Source: Collinsella sp. TM09-10AT
GTDB taxonomy: Bacteria > Actinomycetota > Coriobacteriia > Coriobacteriales > Coriobacteriaceae
Assembly (NCBI RefSeq): GCF_003436275.1
Contig: NZ_QSOP01000001.1
Span: 58,382-122,381, forward strand
Reading direction: 5' to 3'
Length of the DNA stretch: 64,000 nt
Part shown: in pieces, positions 25,663 through 33,849 of the stretch
How positions within the stretch are numbered: position 1 is the stretch's first letter
Layout of the letters: each line of letters opens with the position of its first letter
Made by a program: the position numbers and the translations under genes
Notes under the pieces: generated by a model
Told to the model about the DNA's origin: nothing
What the model saw: only the letters and a program-made list of their open reading frames with translations
The model's database searches: none

Positions 25663-27629
25663 CTACGCGTGAGCTTGTCGAATGTCCCGTTGTCGTTGGA
25701 ACAGCAGGACACGTCGACCACGGAAAGTCGGCTCTTATCGAGGCGCTGACCGGCAAAAATCCCGACCGTCTGGAGGTCGAACGGCGCCGAGGCATGACCA
25801 CGGAGCTCGGCTTTGGCGAGCTCGAGCTTCCCAGCGGCAAGCTTGTCGGCTTGGTCGACGTGCCCGGGCATGTGCACTATCTGCGCGCGATGGTACAGGG
25901 TGCCACCGGCGTGGGCGTTGCGTTGCTGGTGGTTTCTGCCGTTGAGGGCGTGATGCCGCAGACGCGAGAGCACGTGTACGTGTTGGAGCTGTTGGGCGTG
26001 AGGCACCTCGTGGTGGCGCTCACGATGCGCGATCTGGCCGATGACGAGACGGCGGAGCTCGCCGAGCTCGACGTGATGGACTTCCTCAGCGATACCGTCT
26101 TTGCCGATGCGCCCGTGGTGCCTGTTTCCTCGCGCACGGGCGTGGGCATCGAGGACGTTCGCCTTGCCCTCGATGCCGCCATCGACTCTTTCCTGGCCGA
26201 TGCCGCATCCCGCCCGGTGCGCCCCGGTCTGGCCCCGCGCCTGCCCATCGACCGCTGCTTCAGCATCAAGGGATCCGGGACGGTCGTCACGGGCACGCTT
26301 CACGATGCCCCCGTAGCGGTGGGCGACGAGCTCGTCTCATGTCCCGCGGGCGTGCGCTGCCGCGTGCGCGCGATTCAGGTGCATGGTGATACTCCTCGGG
26401 CGTTGCCCGGACAGCGCGCGGCGCTCAACATCGTGGGCGACGGTGCGGGCGACCTTCCGCGTGGCGAGGTCCTCTGCGGGTCTGGTGCTGAGGGCTCGAC
26501 GCTCAGGCTCATCGCCCGCTTCACGTATCTGGGGCGCGAGGGCACCAAGCCCGCGCCCTTCGAGTCCGGTACGCGCGTTCATGTGATGGCGGGTACGGCG
26601 GAGGTCCTTGGCCGTATCATGCTCATGGAGGGTGAGGGACCCATTGAGGTTGGCGAGACCCGCATCGTGCAGGTCCGTCTGGAGGAGCGCCTTCCCGTGC
26701 GATCGGGCGACGGCCTCATTGTGCTCGCGTTCTCGCCGGTGGTGCTTATCGGCGGCGGTCGTGTTCTTCTTTCGCGGTGTCGCCGCTCGCGCGTCCTCTC
26801 CGCGGGCGAGTGTGCGCTGCTCGGGGCCCTGGATGCCGACGACCGCGCCGCCGCCGTTGCCGCATGGTTGGGGCTGCAGCGCCTGCCCGTGCCTGCCGCG
26901 GCCGCAGCCCGTGCTCTCGATCTTTCGGGTGCCGAGGCGGCTGCGCTCCTGCACGGGGCGGTTTCCTCGGGTGACGCCGTGGCGCTTCGTGCCGAGCGCT
27001 TGACCGAGGAGCTCTATGCCGCCCCCGCTGTGCTCGATGCCGCCCTCGCCACGCTCTCCGTCACGCTGGCCGCCATGCACGGGGCCGCGCCCAAGCAGAC
27101 GGGTTTCACGCCGGGCGAGGTCGCGCATGCCGCCTGGCCGACAGCGGGCGAAGACGTCGCGTCCGCGCTCGTTCTCGAGGGCTGTGCGCGCGGCGTGTGC
27201 ACCGTCGACGGTGCCGAGGTGTTCGACCCGCACTCTGCCGCTGCGGCGATACGTGTGGTGCGCGAGGCGAGCCAGCGCATCGTGGCCGCCCTCGACGAGG
27301 CGGGTCTCGGTGCGGCGACGCTGCCCGAGGTGGGTGAGCGTCTGCAGCTCGATCGCGACACCATGACGCGTGCCCTGCGCGAGCTTTCGCTCAACCGCGC
27401 GATCGTTAAGATCGAACGCGACGTTGCCCTGTCCGCCGCCGCCGAGGCCCATGCACGTGAGGTCGTCGCCGCGGCTATCGAGGCCGACGGCGGCGCTGCC
27501 ACGACGAGCGTGCTGCGCGAGGCCCTAGGCGTGTCACGCAAGCGCGCCATTAGCATCCTGGAACACCTGGATGCGATGCGTTTTACGACGCTCGACAAAG
27601 AGGCCGGCGGCCTCAGATCCCTGCGCTAG
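25659..27629 (+). CDS. selB: Selenocysteine-specific elongation factor SelB
   Basis: A 656-residue GTPase that delivers Sec-tRNA to UGA codons marked by a SECIS hairpin. The G1 motif AGHVDHGKS is at 16-24, the effector loop RRRGMTTELGF follows, and G3 is DVPGH. Domains II and III end near 340; the C-terminal part consists of winged-helix repeats (for example IVAALDEAGLGAATLPEVGERL and the final TTSVLREALGVSRKRAISILEHL) that bind the mRNA hairpin. Start overlaps the selA stop. Codon use is very GC-rich, like its neighbours. Confidence 0.95.
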   Translation: MTTRELVECPVVVGTAGHVDHGKSALIEALTGKNPDRLEVERRRGMTTELGFGELELPSGKLVGLVDVPGHVHYLRAMVQGATGVGVALLVVSAVEGVMPQTREHVYVLELLGVRHLVVALTMRDLADDETAELAELDVMDFLSDTVFADAPVVPVSSRTGVGIEDVRLALDAAIDSFLADAASRPVRPGLAPRLPIDRCFSIKGSGTVVTGTLHDAPVAVGDELVSCPAGVRCRVRAIQVHGDTPRALPGQRAALNIVGDGAGDLPRGEVLCGSGAEGSTLRLIARFTYLGREGTKPAPFESGTRVHVMAGTAEVLGRIMLMEGEGPIEVGETRIVQVRLEERLPVRSGDGLIVLAFSPVVLIGGGRVLLSRCRRSRVLSAGECALLGALDADDRAAAVAAWLGLQRLPVPAAAAARALDLSGAEAAALLHGAVSSGDAVALRAERLTEELYAAPAVLDAALATLSVTLAAMHGAAPKQTGFTPGEVAHAAWPTAGEDVASALVLEGCARGVCTVDGAEVFDPHSAAAAIRVVREASQRIVAALDEAGLGAATLPEVGERLQLDRDTMTRALRELSLNRAIVKIERDVALSAAAEAHAREVVAAAIEADGGAATTSVLREALGVSRKRAISILEHLDAMRFTTLDKEAGGLRSLR

Positions 27630-27646
27630 GGCTCCGAATCGCCGCT

Positions 27647-27808
27647 CGCCACAAAACCGGCCTATCTACTACGTTTAAGTGACTACCCTCGACCATTTCA
27701 AAAACCGCAAAAACAAAACCGCAGGTAGATGACTTGCCGATGTTACGAAAAAGTGGGTATGGCTAACCCTTGCTGGTTAAACGTAGTAGATGGGCCGTTT
27801 TCGTGGCG
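27647..27808. mobile_element. MITE-like 162-bp repeat with 32-bp terminal inverted repeats, copy 1
   Basis: The ends pair over 32 bases with three mismatches: CGCCACAAAACCGGCC... on the left and its complement ending ...CGTTTTCGTGGCG on the right, both carrying CTACTACGTTTAA. The interior holds CCCTCGACCAT and CAAAACCGCAGGTAGATG. A second copy of exactly the same length is at 42112-42273 in the same orientation. There is no coding capacity and no clear target duplication. It lies between selB and selC. Confidence 0.75.
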
Positions 27809-27843
27809 CGACACTGCGCGTTTGGTAAAATACCGCCACGCTT

Positions 27844-27940
27844 GGGAACGGATGGGCTCCGGTGGGCCCCGCGGTCCTCAAAACCGTTGCGAGGCGTGCA
27901 AAACGTCTTGGATGTGTTCGATTCACATACGTTCCCGCCA
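27844..27940 (+). tRNA. selC: Selenocysteine tRNA (anticodon TCA)
   Basis: A 97-base tRNA with tRNA-Sec hallmarks: acceptor GGGAACG / CGTTCCC plus an eighth non-canonical G-A position, a six-bp D-stem GGGCTC / GGGCCC closed by a CGGT loop, anticodon stem GCGGT / ACCGT around CCTCAAA (anticodon UCA), a long variable arm with AGGCGT / ACGTCT, a five-bp T-stem ATGTG / CACAT around TTCGATT, discriminator G and encoded CCA. It lies 215 bases after selB. A TAAAAT at 27826-27831 may be its -10 box. Confidence 0.93.
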
Positions 27941-27951
27941 ACGTATCTCGC

Positions 27952-27994
27952 CAAAACCACCACAAAGGTGCCTGTCCCCTTTGTGGTGGTTTTG
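27952..27994. terminator. GGGACAG-type hairpin, copy 4, after selC
   Basis: Perfect 17-bp dyad CAAAACCACCACAAAGG (27952-27968) / CCTTTGTGGTGGTTTTG (27978-27994), with the loop TGCCTGTCC. Flanking GTTCCCGC (inside selC's 3' end) and GCGGGAAAC can extend it. It is well placed to end the selC transcript. Confidence 0.75.
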
Positions 27995-28202
27995 AAACGT
28001 GCGGGAAACAGCTTCGAAACACGCAACTTGCACGTCAGGCGCTCAAAAACGCATCTACCTGCATCGTAATCAAAATGAAACATCCGCCCGCGGTCTTATT
28101 CGTAACTTTGCGGCAACAGTGCGATATTATCCATACTCGATAAAGCTCGCGGCGCATAGGGTGCCGCGACCGACACTTTTCTTTCCCATCATTGGAGGAA
28201 GC

Positions 28203-29558
28203 ATGAGCTACACGCAGAAAGTTCTCGACGAGCTCAAGGCCCGCTATCCCGAGCAGCCTGAGTTCATCCAGGCCGCGACCGAGATCCTCGGCACCATCCA
28301 GCCGGCGCTCGACGCCCACCCCGAGTACGAGGAGGCCGCCCTGCTTGAGCGCCTCGTCGAGCCCGAGCGCATCGTCATGTTCCGTGTTCCCTGGGTCGAC
28401 GACCAGGGCAAGGTTCAGGTCAACCGCGGTTACCGCGTCGAGTTCAACTCTGCCATTGGACCCTACAAGGGCGGCCTGCGCTTTAATCCGACGGTCACCC
28501 TGGGCATGCTTAAGTTCCTGGGCCTGGAGCAGATCCTCAAGAACAGCCTGACCACCCTTCCCATGGGCGGCGGCAAGGGCGGCTCCGACTTTGACCCCAA
28601 GGGCAAGTCCAACAACGAGATCATGCACTTCTGCCAGTCCTTCATGACCGAGCTCTATCGCCACATTGGCCCCAACACCGACGTTCCCGCCGGCGACCTT
28701 GGCGTTGGCGGCCGCGAGGTTGCCTACATGTTCGGTCAGTACAAGCGCCTGACCAACGAGTGGACCGGCGTCCTCACTGGCAAGGGCCTCTCCTTTGGCG
28801 GCTCGCTCGCCCGTACCGAGGCCACCGGCTACGGCCTGGTCTACTTTGTGGACGAGTACCTCAAGAGCCGCGGCGACTCCTTCGAGGGCAAGAACGTCGT
28901 CGTTCACGGTTCCGGCAACGTTGCTATCTATGCCGTCCAGAAGGTCGCGCAGCTCGGCGGCAAGGTGCTGGCCTGCTCCGACACCCACGGCTGGGTCGAG
29001 GATCCCGACGGCATCGACTACTCCGTGCTCGAGCACGTCTACAACCAGAAGCGCTCCGGCCACGACAAGGGCGTCACGCTCGCCATGTACGTTGACGAGA
29101 AGCCCGGTGCCGTGTGGCACGAGGGCGACGGCCGCGGCGTGTGGCAGCTGCCCTGCGACATCGCCCTGCCCTGCGCCCGCGAGAACACGCTGCTGCTCGA
29201 GGACGCCCAGGCGCTCGTCGCCAACGGCTGCAAGGTGGTCGGCGAGGGCGCGAACATGCCCACGACCATCGAGGCCACGACCTACTTCCAAGAGAACGGC
29301 GTCGCCTTTATGCCCGGTAAGGCTGCCAACGCCGGCGGCGTGCTCGTGTCCGGCCTGGAGATGAGCCAGAACGCCGAGCACCTGTCCTGGACCTTCGAGG
29401 AGGTCGACGGCAAGCTCGAGCAGCTCATGCGCGGCATGTTCCACAACGTGGACGACACCGCCAAGGAGTACGGCCAGGAAGGCAACTTTGTCATGGGCGC
29501 CAACATCGCCGGCTTCCTGAAGGTCGCCGACGCCATGCTCGCTCAGGGCGTCTGCTAA
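28203..29558 (+). CDS. gdhA: Glutamate dehydrogenase (NADP-type, hexameric)
   Basis: A 451-residue enzyme converting 2-oxoglutarate and ammonium to glutamate. It is typical of the 450-residue NADP class: NSAIGPYKGGLRF, PMGGGKGGSDFDPKG, PAGDLGVGGREV, and the dinucleotide-binding VVHGSGNVAIYAVQK. The ATG follows TTGGAGGAAG. Codon use is strongly biased to C-ending codons, suggesting high expression. It stands alone between the selC hairpin and a strong terminator. The cofactor preference is inferred from length and family. Confidence 0.95.
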   Translation: MSYTQKVLDELKARYPEQPEFIQAATEILGTIQPALDAHPEYEEAALLERLVEPERIVMFRVPWVDDQGKVQVNRGYRVEFNSAIGPYKGGLRFNPTVTLGMLKFLGLEQILKNSLTTLPMGGGKGGSDFDPKGKSNNEIMHFCQSFMTELYRHIGPNTDVPAGDLGVGGREVAYMFGQYKRLTNEWTGVLTGKGLSFGGSLARTEATGYGLVYFVDEYLKSRGDSFEGKNVVVHGSGNVAIYAVQKVAQLGGKVLACSDTHGWVEDPDGIDYSVLEHVYNQKRSGHDKGVTLAMYVDEKPGAVWHEGDGRGVWQLPCDIALPCARENTLLLEDAQALVANGCKVVGEGANMPTTIEATTYFQENGVAFMPGKAANAGGVLVSGLEMSQNAEHLSWTFEEVDGKLEQLMRGMFHNVDDTAKEYGQEGNFVMGANIAGFLKVADAMLAQGVC

Positions 29559-29585
29559 ATTTTCGCTCGACATAGCATCGCAGAA

Positions 29586-29616
29586 GGCTCCCAGTCATCT
29601 TGGCTGGGAGCCTTTT
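29586..29616 (+). terminator. Rho-independent terminator after gdhA
   Basis: GGCTCCCAG (29586-29594) / CTGGGAGCC (29604-29612), then TTTT. Confidence 0.92.
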
Positions 29617-29635
29617 CTATCCCGGAGGACTCCTC

Positions 29636-29708
29636 ATAACTTGCGGTGGAATACGGATTGTTTTGCGTTCCAGAACGGCTAATCAGTCCGTATATCACCG
29701 CAAGTTAT
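29636..29708. repeat. 73-bp inverted-repeat element, copy 1
   Basis: ATAACTTGCGGTG...ATACGGATTG on the left pairs with CAGTCCGTAT...CACCGCAAGTTAT on the right. A second, 67-bp copy is at 41985-42051. The loop sequences differ while the GCGGTG-ATACGGACTG arms are kept. Confidence 0.75.
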
Positions 29709-29788
29709 GGATGGGTGGGTGGATTTTGTCCTAAATCGGTGTGCGGCCCCTCGTTTGGTACACTTAAAAGTACTGGACAAGTGAAGAG

Positions 29789-30703
29789 ATGGGGGAGAAC
29801 GTGCTCAAGTTCGGTACCTACGTCCGTGTTGGAAACGCGGCCGAAGCCTATGAGCTCTTGCAGAAGAACCGCAACAACAAGATTGTGGGCGGCGGCATCT
29901 GGATGCGCCTGGGTTCGCGTCGCGTGGCGACGGCGATTGACCTTTCGGCCTGCGGACTCGATCAGATCGAGGAGACCGAGACCGAGTTTCGCATCGGTGC
30001 CATGTGCACCCTGCGCCAGCTCGAGCGCCATGCCGAGCTCAACGCGCTTGTCAACAATGTCTTCGAGTTCGCCGTTCACGATATCGTGGGCGTGCAGCTG
30101 CGCAATACCGCCACGGTGGGCGGCAGCATCTATGGCCGCTTTGGCTTCTCGGACGTTCTCTCCGCCTTCCTCGCGCTCGACTCTTACGTTGAGCTGACGG
30201 GTGCCGGCCGTGTGCCGCTCGCCGAGTTCGTGGACATGGGCTATGTGCGCGACGTGATCGAGCACGTCGTGGTCGTCAAGCACGATTACCGCGCGAGCTA
30301 CGAGGCCGTGCGCAAGGCTGCGACCGACTTCCCCTCGCTCAACGTCACCGTCGCCTGGTGGGACAACACCTGGCACGTCACCGTGGGCGCCCGCCCGCTG
30401 CGCGCGACCTTGCTGCAGGGCGAGGCATGTGGCCTCACCAGCGAGCAGCCTTCCGAGGACGAGCTGCGCGCCCTGGCCGTGTCCGTACGCGCGTTGAGCT
30501 ATGGCACCAACCTGTGGGGCTCGGCCGACTACCGCCGCCGCGTCTCGGCCCCGCTTGCCGTGCAGGCCGTTCGCCGCGCCGCTGGCATCGAGCTTTCGGC
30601 CGCGCTTGCCCGCGAGCTCGAGACCGTGCAGATCCCCAAGTTCGCCACGGACGAGTATTCCTGCCGCCGCGTGCCCGGCGTCGATTCTAGCGAGGTGCGC
30701 TAA
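29789..30703 (+). CDS. Molybdenum hydroxylase FAD-binding subunit
   Basis: A 304-residue protein of the FAD-binding subunit family of xanthine-dehydrogenase-type enzymes, which passes electrons from the Fe-S clusters to an acceptor. The N-terminal VGGGIWMRLG is the FAD-phosphate loop and ATVGGSIYGRFGFSD the second conserved FAD motif. The C-terminal part (about 200-300) is the CO-dehydrogenase-flavoprotein C-terminal domain, somewhat diverged. The ATG at 29789 has only a short purine run upstream; GTG 29801 behind GGGGGAG is an alternative. It overlaps the next subunit by one base. Confidence 0.85.
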   Translation: MGENVLKFGTYVRVGNAAEAYELLQKNRNNKIVGGGIWMRLGSRRVATAIDLSACGLDQIEETETEFRIGAMCTLRQLERHAELNALVNNVFEFAVHDIVGVQLRNTATVGGSIYGRFGFSDVLSAFLALDSYVELTGAGRVPLAEFVDMGYVRDVIEHVVVVKHDYRASYEAVRKAATDFPSLNVTVAWWDNTWHVTVGARPLRATLLQGEACGLTSEQPSEDELRALAVSVRALSYGTNLWGSADYRRRVSAPLAVQAVRRAAGIELSAALARELETVQIPKFATDEYSCRRVPGVDSSEVR

Positions 30704-33534
30704 TGGCTGCCAAACTCATCGATCTTTCCTTTACGCTCAACGGCCGCAAGGTCAAGGTTCAGATTGCCCCTGACACCATGCTCTTTTCGCTTTTGCGTGA
30801 GCAGGGTTGCGCGTCGGTGCGCTGCGCCTGCGAAACCACCAACTGCGGTCTGTGCACGGTGTGGCTCGACGGCGACCCGGTGCTGAGCTGCTCGGTTCCC
30901 GCCGCGCGCGTCGAGGGCCATACCATCACCACGCTCGAGGGTCTCAAGGCTGAGTCCGAGGCGCTCGCCCGCGCGATGGCTGCCGAAGGCGCCGAGCAGT
31001 GCGGTTTTTGCGCCCCCGGCCTTATCATGAACGTGCTGGCGCTTGCCCGCGCCGCCAAGGAGGACCCGAGCCTCGTCGCCACGCGCGAGGAACTGTCGCG
31101 CCAGCTCGCCGGCAACCTGTGCCGCTGCAGCGGCTACGAGAGCCAGCTGCGCGCCATTGTCCGCTTCCTCAACGAGTCCGGCGTGCAGGTGGGCTTTGAG
31201 ATGCCCGAGCTGCCGGTCAACGACACCAGCTGCGACGGTGTTTCGTACAAGCAGATTACCCATAAGCAGCCTAAGAAGGACTCGAAGGCGCTGCTCGAGG
31301 GCCGTCCCGTCTACACGGGCGATATGGTGCCCGCCGGCGCCCTGATCGTCAAACTCAAGCGCAGCCCCTATGCCCGCGCCAAGATCTGCTCCATCGACAC
31401 GTCTCGCGCCCTGAAGGTGCCGGGCGTCGTGGGCGTCTACACCTATGAGGACGTGCCCAAGCGCCGCTTTACCATCGCCGGTCAGAGCTATCCGCAGCCG
31501 AGTCCCTACGACCGCTTGATCCTCGAGAACCTCGTCCGTTACCAAAACGAAGAGGTGGCGATCGTCGCCGCCGAGACCGAGGAGGCCGCAGACAAGGCGC
31601 TCAAGCTCATCAAGGTCGACTACGAGGTGCTCGAGCCCCTGCTCGACTTTACCCAGGCGCTCGATAACGACATCGTGGTCCACCCCGAGGGCGACGTGAC
31701 CTTTATGTTCCCGCAGGGCGGCGACGTCCTGCGCAACTTGGTATGCAGCGGCACGAGCGACTTTGGTGACTTGGATGAGGCCTTCGCCCAGAGCGATATC
31801 GTCTTTGAGCGCACCTACACCAGCCAGGCCACGCAGACCGCGCCCATGGAGACCTTCCGCGCCTTCGCGACGACCGACGCGTTTGGGCGCATCTCGGTGA
31901 CCACCTCTACGCAGGTGCCCTTCCACGTGCGCCGCATGGTCGCTCAGTCGCTCGATATTCCGCAGTCGCAGGTGCAGGTCATTAAGCCGCGCATCGGCGG
32001 CGGCTTTGGCTCCAAGCAGACGGGCTGCTGCGAGATCTTCGTGGCATTCGTTACCCAGCAGACCGGCCGTCCGAGCTACTGCTGCTACACCCGTGAGGAG
32101 ACAATCACCGCGGGCAACTCGCGCCACCAGATGCAGATGACCGTCAAGTTGGGCGCCATGAACGACGGCACCATCACGGCCATCGACCTGCACACGCTGT
32201 CCAACGCCGGTGCGTATGGCGAGCACGCCACCACGACGATCGGCCTCTCGGGCCACAAGAGCCTGCCTATCTACAACCATGTGAAGGCGAGCCGCTTTAG
32301 CTGGGACGCCGTCTACACCAACACCAACCGCGGCGGCGCGTATCGCGGCTACGGTGCCACCCAGGGCCAGTTTGCCGTGGAGAGCGCCGTCAACGAGCTC
32401 GCCGACATGCTGCACATGGACCCCGCCGACCTGCGCCTTAAGAACATCGTGCGCGAGGGCGAGATCATGCCGCAGTACTACAACGAGAAGCTCAACGCCT
32501 GCGCGCTCGACCGCTGCCTGCTGCGCGCGATGGACATGATCGGCTGGCGCGACAAGCCGCTGGCCGTCGATCTGGGCGACCGCGTGCGCGCCCTGGGCTG
32601 CGCGCTCACCATGCAGGGCTCGGGCATTTCCAACGTGGACATCGCCGGCATCGACATGCGCCTGGAAGAGGACGGCTTTATTACCATCGGCACCGGCGCC
32701 ACCGATAACGGCATGGGCGTCGACACGATCCTGGCGCAGATTGCCGCCGAGGAGCTGGGCGTGGAGAGCTCGCTGATCGTGGTGCGCGGCGTGGACACCG
32801 ACGTGTCGCCGTTCGACGCCGGCTCGTACGCGAGCTCCGGTACCTACGTGACGGGCCTTGCCGCCAAGAACGCCGCGACCGAGCTGCGCGAGAAGATTTG
32901 CGCCAAGGCCGCTCAGATGTGGGACGTTGACGCCGCCGACGTGGTCTTCGACGGCCAGTACGTGCGCCTGTCCGACGAGCGTGCCGCTCGTGAGCAGAAC
33001 CGCTACCTCACGCTGCGCGAATTTGCCAACCTATGCGTCAAGAACATCGCGGGCGGCGACGCGCTCACCTCGCATGCTTCTGCCTGCCTGCCCGTTTCGC
33101 CTCCGCCGTTTATGGCCGGCATTGCCGAGGTCGAGGTCGACAAGGCCACCGGCAAGGTGACCGTGGTGGACTATGCGGCGGCCGTCGACTGCGGCACCGT
33201 GATCAACGAGGCGCTCGCGCGTGTCCAGGCCGAGGGCGGCATTGCCCAGGGTATCGGTCATGCGCTCTACGAGATCGTCGAGCACGACGACCGTGGCCGC
33301 CTGCGCACCGGCAACTTTATGAGCTACAAGCTGCCCACGCGCCTGGATATCGGCAGCATTCGCGTGGCCTTTGAGCCGAGCTACGAGCCGACGGGTCCGT
33401 TTGGCGCCAAGTCGATCGGCGAGGTCGTCATCAACACGCCGCTCGCCGCCGTGGCCTCGGCCGTCGCACACGCCACCGGCCACCAGGTGCGCTCGCTGCC
33501 CATCACACCGGAGAAGGCTCTGCTGGGGGAGTAG
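30703..33534 (+). CDS. Molybdenum hydroxylase, fused 2Fe-2S and molybdopterin subunits (xanthine dehydrogenase-like)
   Basis: A 943-residue fusion. Residues 1-160 are the iron-sulfur subunit: C43, C48, C51 and C63 form the plant-type 2Fe-2S site; C100, C103, C140 and C142 the second. From about 190 onward is the Mo-binding part: IGGGFGSKQ, RGYGATQGQ, and the catalytic-glutamate region GPFGAKSIGEVV near the C-terminus. The substrate may be a purine, nicotinate or other N-heterocycle. The window's selD-yedF-DUF3343 set makes a selenium-dependent molybdenum hydroxylase possible, but no accessory genes of that system are adjacent. Confidence 0.88.
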   Translation: MAAKLIDLSFTLNGRKVKVQIAPDTMLFSLLREQGCASVRCACETTNCGLCTVWLDGDPVLSCSVPAARVEGHTITTLEGLKAESEALARAMAAEGAEQCGFCAPGLIMNVLALARAAKEDPSLVATREELSRQLAGNLCRCSGYESQLRAIVRFLNESGVQVGFEMPELPVNDTSCDGVSYKQITHKQPKKDSKALLEGRPVYTGDMVPAGALIVKLKRSPYARAKICSIDTSRALKVPGVVGVYTYEDVPKRRFTIAGQSYPQPSPYDRLILENLVRYQNEEVAIVAAETEEAADKALKLIKVDYEVLEPLLDFTQALDNDIVVHPEGDVTFMFPQGGDVLRNLVCSGTSDFGDLDEAFAQSDIVFERTYTSQATQTAPMETFRAFATTDAFGRISVTTSTQVPFHVRRMVAQSLDIPQSQVQVIKPRIGGGFGSKQTGCCEIFVAFVTQQTGRPSYCCYTREETITAGNSRHQMQMTVKLGAMNDGTITAIDLHTLSNAGAYGEHATTTIGLSGHKSLPIYNHVKASRFSWDAVYTNTNRGGAYRGYGATQGQFAVESAVNELADMLHMDPADLRLKNIVREGEIMPQYYNEKLNACALDRCLLRAMDMIGWRDKPLAVDLGDRVRALGCALTMQGSGISNVDIAGIDMRLEEDGFITIGTGATDNGMGVDTILAQIAAEELGVESSLIVVRGVDTDVSPFDAGSYASSGTYVTGLAAKNAATELREKICAKAAQMWDVDAADVVFDGQYVRLSDERAAREQNRYLTLREFANLCVKNIAGGDALTSHASACLPVSPPPFMAGIAEVEVDKATGKVTVVDYAAAVDCGTVINEALARVQAEGGIAQGIGHALYEIVEHDDRGRLRTGNFMSYKLPTRLDIGSIRVAFEPSYEPTGPFGAKSIGEVVINTPLAAVASAVAHATGHQVRSLPITPEKALLGE

Positions 33535-33558
33535 CGGGTCGGCGAACAAATCGTAGTT

Positions 33559-33588
33559 GGCGGGACGGGACAACTCGCCCCGCCTTTT
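33559..33588 (+). terminator. Rho-independent terminator
   Basis: GGCGGG (33559-33564) / CCCGCC (33579-33584) followed by TTTT, after the molybdenum hydroxylase. Confidence 0.75.
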
Positions 33589-33674
33589 GCACTCGTGGTG
33601 AGGTCGTGAGCCTGTAAAAGGTGTGGGTGCGCTTGCCGCTCGTATCTGCTATCATTCCTAGTCTGTGCGCTCAT

Positions 33675-33758
33675 GCGGGCGTGGCGGAATTGGTAGACGC
33701 GCCAGATTTAGGTTCTGGTGGGATTCCCGTGAAGGTTCGAGTCCTTTCGCCCGCACCA
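33675..33758 (+). tRNA. tRNA-Leu (anticodon TAG)
   Basis: An 84-base class II tRNA: acceptor GCGGGCG / CGCCCGC, anticodon stem CCAGA / TCTGG around TTTAGGT, long variable arm, T-loop GTTCGAGTC, encoded CCA. Confidence 0.96.
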
Positions 33759-33849
33759 TCGCACCTGCGTCGGCCCTGGCCGTCGCGACACTTTGTTGCA
33801 TAAAGGTACCAGCACCTCAGATAAGCTGGGCAGTATGAGGAGGAACGTG

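Noticed and set aside
30703..33534. Carbon monoxide dehydrogenase large subunit
   Set aside because: The Fe-S domain is fused in front and the CO-dehydrogenase active-site Cys loop was not recognised; a xanthine-dehydrogenase-like hydroxylase fits better.
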